NCBI GenBank assembly: GCA_012798155.1
Contig: JAAZNR010000384.1
Coordinates: 1 to 12,130 of the forward strand
Source: Thermogutta sp.
Lineage (GTDB): Bacteria; Planctomycetota; Planctomycetia; Pirellulales; Thermoguttaceae
DNA length: 12,130 nt
Direction of reading: 5' to 3'
The first letter of the stretch is position 1. Every line of letters starts with the position of its first letter. Below, piece after piece: positions 7,225 to 12,015 of this stretch. Under the pieces are notes generated by a model. The model had not been told where the DNA came from, made no database searches, and saw only the letters and a program-made list of their open reading frames with translations. A program made the position numbers and the translations under genes.

Positions 7225-7677
7225 TCAACCGACTTGCCGCCGCACCCACCCGCCGACTTGCCCCGGCGGCCCGCAGGGCATCGCGCAAGGCACCCCCGGC
7301 CTCAGATTCCGCGGCGCCGATTTGACGCCCGGCGATTCTCGGCCTAGATTTGCAATGGCTTCCTGATCGGCTTCCCGAAAGGAGTCGCGCGGGGCGGAGG
7401 GACGGGACGCCCCGATCGCTTTGGAGTCAGGGGAGCCGCGAAGTCGGGCGGGACGGCCGACCTCGAACACCGGACTTGCAGCCGCGACTCGCCCCGAGTT
7501 TCTTCACTTCGGACTGAAGGAATGGGCTGCACGTGGGCCGGCCTTGCCGGTTGCATCGGCGATCTCCGCGGCCGTCGCCTGTTCCGACTTTCCGGTAGCT
7601 CGTTTCTGCAACGACAAGTTATCGGTCGGCGGGCGATTGCCGATACACCTTGTGTACTTCTTTAAGGGGACGGGCGC
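7225..7677. other. Intergenic region ahead of the PilZ-like gene
   Basis: There is no supportable gene in these 450 bp, and no clear promoter or terminator. The only firm signal is the ribosome-binding site AAGGGGA (7664-7670), 7 nt before the ATG at 7678. The GC content falls slightly over the last 100 bp, which is where a promoter would be expected. Confidence 0.5.
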
Positions 7678-8121
7678 ATGAGCCACGGCGTTTTCGCGGG
7701 GAACCGGGCCTCGGGCTGGGCGGCGTGCCTGACGCCGGCGGACGAGGCGGTCCGGGACGGAGTTTGGCAAACCCTCTCGGCCTTGATGCCGGACGTGCAC
7801 CCCGGCGAACGCCGCGAAAGCGTCCGCTTCAATTTCCCCTACCTCGTGCGGCTGACCATGGTCGCGGACGACGGATCGCCCCGCGGCTCTCCCCTGGTGG
7901 TCGTGGGCCGCCAGATCTCCGAGGGCGGGTTCGGCTTCTATCATCCCAAGCCGCTGCCGGCCCGGCGGATGATCGCCACCTTCGACGCCGACGGCGAATC
8001 CGTCAGCCTCCTGACGGAATTGCTGTGGTGCCGCTCCACGCAACAAGGTTGGTACGAAAGCGGCGGCCGATTCGTCGCCCGCGTGCCCAATCCCGAACCG
8101 TTCCTCGAGCCCCCGACGTAA
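7678..8121 (+). CDS. Small PilZ-like domain protein
   Basis: The 147-residue protein fits the PilZ fold, a beta-barrel that often binds cyclic di-GMP. The N-terminal RxxxR motif is present as R46-E-S-V-R50 in GERRESVRF. The second motif, normally D/NxSxxG, appears as Q79-I-S-E-G-G84, and a beta-rich stretch follows (VSLLTELLWCRSTQQGWYESGGRFV, 108-132). The Gln in place of Asp/Asn makes cyclic di-GMP binding uncertain. About 40 residues precede the domain, and there is no signal peptide or membrane segment. The start has a good AAGGGGA site at 7 nt. The gene is isolated between repeats, with a hairpin repeat 45 nt after the stop. It could instead be a divergent PilZ-type adaptor that does not bind nucleotide. 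Confidence 0.72.
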   Translation: MSHGVFAGNRASGWAACLTPADEAVRDGVWQTLSALMPDVHPGERRESVRFNFPYLVRLTMVADDGSPRGSPLVVVGRQISEGGFGFYHPKPLPARRMIATFDADGESVSLLTELLWCRSTQQGWYESGGRFVARVPNPEPFLEPPT

Positions 8122-8166
8122 GCCGGGCAGGTGGAGCCGCACGATGCAGGCATAAGCGGCGCACCT

Positions 8167-8192
8167 GAGCCGCCGGCGTAAGCCGGCGGTGG
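8167..8192 (+). repeat. Single GC-rich hairpin repeat after the PilZ-like gene
   Basis: Perfect arms CCGCCGGC (8170-8177) and GCCGGCGG (8182-8189) surround a GTAA loop, preceded by GAG and followed by TGG as in the other copies. Nothing else recognisable was found between 8122 and 8390. Confidence 0.85.
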
Positions 8193-8390
8193 ATGTTGCG
8201 TGGGGACCCCTCTTTCCGATCATCCCCTCTCTTTCATGTCATATCGATAAAGATCACCTGCCGAGGCGCGTGAGTGAGCCATAAACTGCCGGACCCGACA
8301 TCGCGGCCCAGGTCACGCGCAGCGCTTGGTTCGGCTCGCAGACCCGTAATAAAATCCCTGCTCGGCTCTGGGTAGGAACCCCGCACAACA

Positions 8391-8430
8391 TGATCAGGGG
8401 TCCCTCACAATGATCAGGGGTCCCTCACAA
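8391..8430. repeat. Perfect 20-bp tandem duplication overlapping the end of the BolA-like gene
   Basis: The unit TGATCAGGGGTCCCTCACAA occurs at 8391-8410 and again at 8411-8430 without change. The second copy includes the stop codon (TCA on this strand, 8425-8427) and last codon of the minus-strand BolA-like gene. It could be a slippage duplication or an insertion/excision scar. Confidence 0.85.
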
Positions 8431-8766
8431 CATCGACGGGCTGGGATCCTCGAACTCCGCGTTCAGAAAGTACTCTCTGAGCGACTTCGCGGACTGCTCG
8501 AGTTCCGAAGGCGCGAAGGTGAAGAGGCTTATGATGTCCGCCTGGGTGCGCTCCGGTAGCTGCCGGAGGTAGGGCTCGACCATTGCATCCCGTTTCTCAT
8601 GCGACAGGCCCTCGAATCGCCGGTCGATTACCCGAACGCGGATCGACGCCGAGTTATAGCGGTAGGCATCGACCTTCTCGAATCCAGCTTTCCGCAGGAC
8701 ATCCTCGACCTGGCGCGTCTCGTCAGTACGTTTGTTTTCCCACGGGCGTGCGGCTGTCGTAGTCAT
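8425..8766 (-). CDS. BolA-like small protein, second gene of HEPN operon
   Basis: A 113-residue protein with no firm family name. Residues about 18-90 follow the BolA/class-II KH-like pattern. An N-terminal helix (VEDVLRKAGFEKVDAYRY) is followed by a strand (SASIRVRVIDRRFEGLS), a helix (HEKRDAMVEPYLRQLPERTQADI) and a final strand plus PSE (SLFTFAPSE), resembling BolA's VVSDRFTG, RHR and HAL-type landmarks. The conserved BolA histidine region reads EKRDAMV, so iron-sulphur or glutaredoxin partnering is doubtful. The C-terminus (91-113) is acidic and aromatic. ATG 8766 overlaps the HEPN stop as ATGA, implying translational coupling; GGAG lies 11-12 nt upstream. The start at 8787 would overlap the HEPN gene more and has no support. 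It could be the partner or antidote of the HEPN protein, which is inference. It has no nucleotidyltransferase GSxxRG signature. Confidence 0.75.
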   Translation of the reverse strand: MTTTAARPWENKRTDETRQVEDVLRKAGFEKVDAYRYNSASIRVRVIDRRFEGLSHEKRDAMVEPYLRQLPERTQADIISLFTFAPSELEQSAKSLREYFLNAEFEDPSPSML

Positions 8767-9170
8767 GGCACTTGACGCTCCACCCAATCATAAATGGCTT
8801 TGGCCGTTTTCAGGAAGGCGATCGTCTCACCTGTATCCCGCCGCCCCGTCTCGTACCTCAAGGCGGTTGTCCAATCGAAGCGCCGCATTCTTTTGGCGAT
8901 GGCAAGTGGGAGGGCGACCCCCAGTTCTTTCAACTCACCGAGCAACACTTCCACCCGGTGCATCTTCGCGCCGGCGGTAAGCTGCTTCAGTTTGTCCGGC
9001 TTGTCGGGATCGGGAGTCTGGTGCAAAACGAGGGCCTTGAACGAGCACTCGACGGTGTAACCTCCGATATATTGCGCATCCAGGGTCAGCTTCTCCCGCA
9101 GCAGGGTCTCGGCAGTAGTCAGTCGCTGGGCCGCCACCTTCAGAAAGTCGCGCGGCGTTGTCGGCGGCAT
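8763..9170 (-). CDS. HEPN-domain protein, first gene of two-gene operon
   Basis: A 135-residue all-helical protein matching the HEPN pattern. Helix 1 carries RDFLKVAAQRLTTAETLL (7-24). The central AQYIGGYTVECSFKALVL (32-49) matches the HEPN Y-x-x-x-Y-x-x-E-x-x-x-K-A-L core. The C-terminal RRFDWTTALRYETGRRDTGE (96-115) is followed by an amphipathic helix ending AKAIYDWVERQV. HEPN proteins include RNase toxins and nucleotide-handling partners. The catalytic Rx4-6H motif of HEPN RNases is not visible here, so nuclease activity is doubtful. The start ATG 9170 has GGAG 7 nt upstream and a TATAAT promoter at 9209-9238. The stop overlaps the start of the BolA-like gene (ATGA). The pair is divergent from arsR. 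The fold call is good; the role as toxin, antitoxin or defence component is inferred only. Confidence 0.82.
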   Translation of the reverse strand: MPPTTPRDFLKVAAQRLTTAETLLREKLTLDAQYIGGYTVECSFKALVLHQTPDPDKPDKLKQLTAGAKMHRVEVLLGELKELGVALPLAIAKRMRRFDWTTALRYETGRRDTGETIAFLKTAKAIYDWVERQVP

Positions 9171-9208
9171 GAGCCTACTCCAGTGCCTGCAATACGCTCC
9201 TTCTGCGC

Positions 9209-9238
9209 ATTATATTGTTTGTACCGGCCGGCCGTCAT
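9209..9238 (-). promoter_or_regulatory. Sigma70-like promoter of the HEPN/BolA-like operon
   Basis: On the minus strand, ATGACG (9238-9233, 4/6) is followed by an 18-bp spacer and a perfect TATAAT (9214-9209). The predicted transcript starts near 9202, about 32 nt before the ATG at 9170. The spacer contains the dyad GGCCGGCC, a possible operator. Confidence 0.65.
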
Positions 9239-9302
9239 CAGCACGGCCGGCTGCCCGAGCCGCCGCTTTGCGCCTTGCGTTTGCGTTCGGCATCCGCTCC
9301 CA

Positions 9303-9323
9303 AGCCCCGGCGTGAGCCGGTGG
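9303..9323 (+). repeat. Degenerate GC-rich hairpin repeat between divergent operons
   Basis: CCCCGGC (9305-9311), a GTGA loop and GCCGGTGG (9316-9323) match the intergenic hairpin family with mismatches in the outer arm. It lies in the 427-bp divergent intergenic region, which otherwise holds only promoters and leader structures. Confidence 0.6.
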
Positions 9324-9379
9324 CCGCAGCGGCGGCGGGCCCCGTCTTGCGCGCCCTGTGAGGCGATTTCATCGCGCTA

Positions 9380-9408
9380 TTGAACAAAACGCTTCGTTCT
9401 TGTAAGAT
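9380..9408 (+). promoter_or_regulatory. Promoter of the arsR-permease-thioredoxin cassette
   Basis: TTGAAC (9380-9385), a 17-bp spacer and TAAGAT (9403-9408) give 4/6 matches in each box with ideal spacing, in an AT-richer patch than its surroundings. The leader to the arsR ATG would be about 180 nt. Confidence 0.6.
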
Positions 9409-9423
9409 TGCATCATGGTGCAA
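9408..9423 (+). promoter_or_regulatory. Palindromic operator candidate for the ArsR repressor
   Basis: TTGCATCATGGTGCAA is a 16-bp palindrome with 14 of 16 positions symmetric (TTGCA-n-CATG-n-TGCAA). It begins at the last base of the -10 box and covers the transcription start. That is where an ArsR/SmtB repressor dimer would block initiation. No second perfect copy is visible; a TTGCACAT half-match occurs at 10026-10033 ahead of the permease. Confidence 0.6.
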
Positions 9424-9466
9424 ACAACCAAGGTCGATGATACGTATAAGAATCCGGAAGGGTGTT

Positions 9467-9500
9467 GCCGAGGGTAGTTGGAACCGGCTCGACCCTCGGC
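9467..9500 (+). other. Strong stem-loop in the arsR leader
   Basis: GCCGAGGGT (9467-9475) pairs perfectly with ACCCTCGGC (9492-9500) around a 16-nt loop, about 100 nt before the arsR start. No T-run follows. The leader does not match a riboswitch class I can name. It may be a regulatory or stabilising 5' structure. Confidence 0.5.
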
Positions 9501-9597
9501 TGCGGCATCGCCCGACGTGCCCATCGTCGCGGCAAGCCGCCGGGAAACAGCCTCCCCAGCAGGGATTCTATACCCAATCATGCGAGGGTAGGACGTC

Positions 9598-9921
9598 ATG
9601 GACGCCGAGACGAAGGCACGCTGCGAGATGACGGCGGAGGTCTTTCGGGCCTTGGCCCACCCCTCTCGCGTGTTCATCGTGGAGCAGCTCGCAAAGCACG
9701 GCGAGAAGTGCGTCTGCGAGATGACGGCCTTGATCGGGGCCGACATGTCCACGGTGTCGCGGCATCTGTCGGCCCTCAAAAAGGCCGGCGTGGTAGAAGA
9801 TGAAAGGCGCGGCACCATGACGTTTTACCGCCTTCGCACCCCCTGCGTGCTGAAATTCTTGCAGTGCGCGGAAAGAGTTTTGCGGGAAAATTATCAGGCC
9901 AAGGTGCAAATGCTGAAATAA
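9598..9921 (+). CDS. ArsR/SmtB-family repressor with CVC sensor motif
   Basis: A 107-residue winged-helix repressor. RALAHPSRVFIVEQL (17-31) is the family's N-terminal signature. KCVCEMTALIGADMSTVSRHLSALKKAGVV (37-66) combines the alpha-3 sensor C38-V-C40 with the recognition helix (STVSRHL), and EDERRGTMTFYRL (67-79) is the wing. C9, C83 and C90 are additional thiols. The CxC site resembles that of arsenic-, cadmium- or thiol-sensing ArsR proteins, where ligand binding releases DNA. The ATG at 9598 has GAGGG 9 nt upstream. It heads a cassette with a permease and a thioredoxin-like protein, the common setting for efflux-linked ArsR regulators. A palindrome at 9408-9423 is its probable operator. 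The inducer (arsenite, methylated arsenic, other soft metal, or redox/sulphur species) cannot be decided from sequence. Confidence 0.93.
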   Translation: MDAETKARCEMTAEVFRALAHPSRVFIVEQLAKHGEKCVCEMTALIGADMSTVSRHLSALKKAGVVEDERRGTMTFYRLRTPCVLKFLQCAERVLRENYQAKVQMLK

Positions 9922-9988
9922 CCGAATAACCGCGGCCGGCGTCGGAGCAGGGCCGGACTCGGACAAAAGGCGGGGGACGATGTGCGGG

Positions 9989-10012
9989 ACGGGCGAGCCG
10001 TGCCCGTTTTTT
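9989..10012 (+). terminator. Intrinsic terminator or attenuator between arsR and the permease
   Basis: ACGGGC (9989-9994) and GCCCGT (10002-10007) form a 6-bp GC-rich stem around GAGCCGT, directly followed by a T-run to 10012. It lies 67 nt after the arsR stop. No strong promoter is visible between it and the permease start at 10078, so partial read-through is likely. Confidence 0.65.
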
Positions 10013-10077
10013 CCGGCACTTGATCTTGCACATTTGGCCAATCACGCACATCGCCCGGCATTGCGAAGGTCCTTGCG

Positions 10078-11448
10078 ATGAACAAGAAAGAATGGGGAAT
10101 CCTGATCGCCCTGGTCGCGGTCTTCCTCTTCGCCTATTTCGTCAACTTCAATGCCGAACGCGTTCAGACGGCGATCATGGAGGCCTTCCTGATGCTCCAG
10201 TGGTATGCCCGAAACCATACCCTGGGCTGCGTCGTGCCGGCCATGTTCATCGCCGGGGCGATTGCCACGTTCCTTTCCAAGGAGGGCGTGCTGCGGCACC
10301 TCGGCCCGCAAGCCCGCAAGATCGAGGCCTACAGCGTGGCCTCCGTGGCGGGGACGGTCCTGGCCGTCTGCTCGTGCAGCGTGTTGCCGATGTTCGCGGG
10401 CATCTATCGGGTAGGGGCCGGCCTGGGACCGGCCGCCGCCTTCCTCTATTCCGGACCGGCCATCAACGTGATGGCGATCTTCCTCACCGCCCGAGTCCTG
10501 GGCTTCGACCTGGGCGTCGCCCGGGTCGTGGGGGCGGTCGTCTTCGCGGTCGTCATCGGCCTGCTGATGGCGTTGATCTTCCGCCGCGAGGAGGAGCATC
10601 GCATTCGGGCGATGATGGCCCTGCCGCCGTCGCCCCCCTCCCGGCGCCGCCTCTGGCAGAACGCCGTGTTTTTGGCCTCCATGATCCTGTTCCTGGTCTT
10701 TTCCGACTGGAGCGATCCCAGCCGCACGGCGGTGGAGCTTCGGCCCAATACCCCCGTCACCCTGATGGACGGGACGAAGGAACGATTGACGAGCGAAGAA
10801 TTGAACGTGGCCGTGCTGCTGGAGACGACCACAGCCTATCGCTTCCAATTGGAGGAGCCGGCCGGCCGCTTCGCCAAAGGCGTGAAGATCAACGTGGAGA
10901 AGCAATACGTGGTCGAGAAGCGTCAGGATACCCCGCCGGGTTACGAGTGGGCGGCCTGGATCTATCCCCGGCGGTGGTACGCGGCGGGCGCGTTCCTCCT
11001 CTTGACCGTCATCATGGCCTTCTCGTGGTTCGAAAAGCCGGAGTTGAAGGCCTGGATGGGCGAGACCTGGAGCTTCTCCAAGCAGATCATCCCGCTGTTG
11101 TTCATCGGCGTGTTCGTGACGGGCTTCGTGGCCTCGCTGCTGCCGGAAAAGGCGGTGGCGGCCCTGGTGGGGGGAGACGGCCTCCGCGCCAACCTCGTGG
11201 CCTCCGTGATCGGCGCCGCTTGGTACTTCGCCACCTTGACGGAGATTCCGATCCTCGAGGCGTTGATCGGATTGGGCATGGGCAAAGGACCGGCCTTGTC
11301 GCTGCTGCTGGCCGGACCCGCCCTCTCCCTGCCCAGCATCGCCGTCATCTACAGCGTCTGGGGCCTCAAGAAGACGGCCGTCTTCACGACCGTGGTCGTG
11401 GTGATGAGCGCCGTCGCGGGGATGATCTTCGGGGCATTGTTCGCGTGA
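10078..11448 (+). CDS. ArsP/DUF318-type permease
   Basis: A 456-residue inner-membrane permease with about ten or eleven hydrophobic segments: roughly 7-23, 48-66, 85-110, 114-138, 148-168, 193-211, 300-317, 337-355, 372-393, 404-428 and 432-456. The first half has the family signature VCSCSVLPMFAGIYRVGAGL (97-116) followed by FLYSGPAINVMAI (122-134). The second half repeats the pattern as TLTEIPILEALIGLGMGKGP (386-405) and LAGPALSLPSIAVI (411-424). Characterised relatives include ArsP, which exports trivalent organoarsenicals, but many members have unknown substrates. Residues about 212-299 form an extramembrane stretch rich in charged residues. ATG 10078 has GAAGG 8 nt upstream. It sits between arsR and a CxxC protein, consistent with regulated efflux of a thiol-reactive species. 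I give no symbol because the substrate is not established. Confidence 0.88.
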   Translation: MNKKEWGILIALVAVFLFAYFVNFNAERVQTAIMEAFLMLQWYARNHTLGCVVPAMFIAGAIATFLSKEGVLRHLGPQARKIEAYSVASVAGTVLAVCSCSVLPMFAGIYRVGAGLGPAAAFLYSGPAINVMAIFLTARVLGFDLGVARVVGAVVFAVVIGLLMALIFRREEEHRIRAMMALPPSPPSRRRLWQNAVFLASMILFLVFSDWSDPSRTAVELRPNTPVTLMDGTKERLTSEELNVAVLLETTTAYRFQLEEPAGRFAKGVKINVEKQYVVEKRQDTPPGYEWAAWIYPRRWYAAGAFLLLTVIMAFSWFEKPELKAWMGETWSFSKQIIPLLFIGVFVTGFVASLLPEKAVAALVGGDGLRANLVASVIGAAWYFATLTEIPILEALIGLGMGKGPALSLLLAGPALSLPSIAVIYSVWGLKKTAVFTTVVVVMSAVAGMIFGALFA

Positions 11449-11463
11449 GTTGCGAGTTTGGGT

Positions 11464-11475
11464 GCGACCGGTCGC
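11464..11475. other. 12-bp perfect palindrome between permease and thioredoxin-like gene
   Basis: GCGACCGGTCGC lies 15 nt after the permease stop, in the 100-nt spacer before the thioredoxin-like gene. It has no T-run. It could be a binding site or an mRNA processing/stability stem that sets different expression levels within the operon. Confidence 0.45.
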
Positions 11476-11548
11476 CCGACCGCCGCCGCCGACTTCCGCA
11501 ACTATTACGGCAGGTAACGTCTCGAATGGTACACTGGAGGACCGAACG

Positions 11549-11785
11549 ATGAAGCTGATTCAAGTGTTAGGGCCGGGCTGCGCGAAGTGCAAGGCCCTGG
11601 AGAGCAACGCTCACGAAGCCGTGAAGCAGTCGGGCATCGAGGCCCAAATCGAAAAAATCTCCGACATCGCCACCATCACCGCCTTCGGCGTCATGATGAC
11701 TCCCGCTTTGGTCGTCGACGGCGAAGTCAAGATGATGGGCAAAGTGGCCGGCGTGGACGAGATCAAGAAAATCCTCGCCGGTTGA
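11549..11785 (+). CDS. Small thioredoxin-like redox-active disulfide protein
   Basis: A 78-residue, thioredoxin-fold protein of the short glutaredoxin-like type (redox-active disulfide protein 2 family). The active site is C11-A-K-C14 in VLGPGCAKCKALESNA. The cis-proline loop is GVMMTPALVVDG (47-58, P53), and the C-terminal helix is VDEIKKIL. It probably reduces or carries a thiol-bound substrate in the cytoplasm, as there is no signal peptide. The start ATG 11549 has GGAGG 8 nt upstream; an in-frame upstream start at 11450 would lack any site and precede the fold. Small CxxC proteins of this type commonly accompany ArsR plus permease genes, which supports a shared operon despite the 100-nt spacer. 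The full family length is present. Confidence 0.92.
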   Translation: MKLIQVLGPGCAKCKALESNAHEAVKQSGIEAQIEKISDIATITAFGVMMTPALVVDGEVKMMGKVAGVDEIKKILAG

Positions 11786-11837
11786 GATACGCCTGCGGCT
11801 CACGGAACGTACGCACAATGCAAAGGGCAGGCGCGAA

Positions 11838-11852
11838 GCGCGAGCCTCGCGC
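11838..11852. other. GC-rich hairpin after the thioredoxin-like gene
   Basis: GCGCGA (11838-11843) and TCGCGC (11847-11852) form a 6-bp stem with a 3-nt loop, followed by ATAAAA rather than a T-run. It may mark the 3' end of the cassette transcript. A second, longer hairpin starts 10 nt later. Confidence 0.4.
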
Positions 11853-11861
11853 ATAAAACTG

Positions 11862-11887
11862 GAGCCTCGGGCGTCAGCCCGAGGCGG
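11862..11887 (+). repeat. Covariant version of the hairpin repeat (CCTCGGGC/GCCCGAGG)
   Basis: Arms CCTCGGGC (11865-11872) and GCCCGAGG (11877-11884) surround GTCA, with GAG before and CGG after. The framing and loop match the CCGCCGGC/GCCGGCGG copies, while both arms change together so that every base pair is kept. Confidence 0.8.
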
Positions 11888-11974
11888 ACGCACCGCATAC
11901 CGTACGACGTGAAAAACGTACTCGCGGAGCATCCGCCGCCGGCGCATGTTAGCGTTCGTTTGCTTGCGCCGGGA

Positions 11975-12000
11975 CACCGCCGGCTTACGCCGGCGGCTCC
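11975..12000 (-). repeat. GC-rich hairpin repeat, inverted orientation
   Basis: Arms CCGCCGGC (11977-11984) and GCCGGCGG (11989-11996) surround TTAC, followed by CTCCCATG as in the inverted composite copy at 7139-7165. Positions 11786-12130 hold no gene that I can support. Confidence 0.85.
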
Positions 12001-12015
12001 CATGATAGCGCGGCC

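Noticed and set aside
8425..8766. MNT-type nucleotidyltransferase partner of the HEPN protein
   Set aside because: There is no GSxxRG or DxD catalytic motif, and the strand-helix order is BolA-like.
9467..9597. Known riboswitch (for example cobalamin) in the arsR leader
   Set aside because: The GGGAAACAGCC and stem pattern was suggestive at first, but the conserved cobalamin B12 box and core are not present. I cannot name a class.
9369..9818. A 149-codon minus-strand open frame through the arsR promoter and gene
   Set aside because: It is antisense to arsR and its control region, with no start signal and no family motif.
10020..11552. A 510-codon open frame on the plus strand overlapping the permease
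   Set aside because: It is the +1 shadow of the permease. Its translation is Arg/Gly/Pro-rich, with no membrane or family motifs and no ribosome-binding site, while the permease frame has clear signatures.
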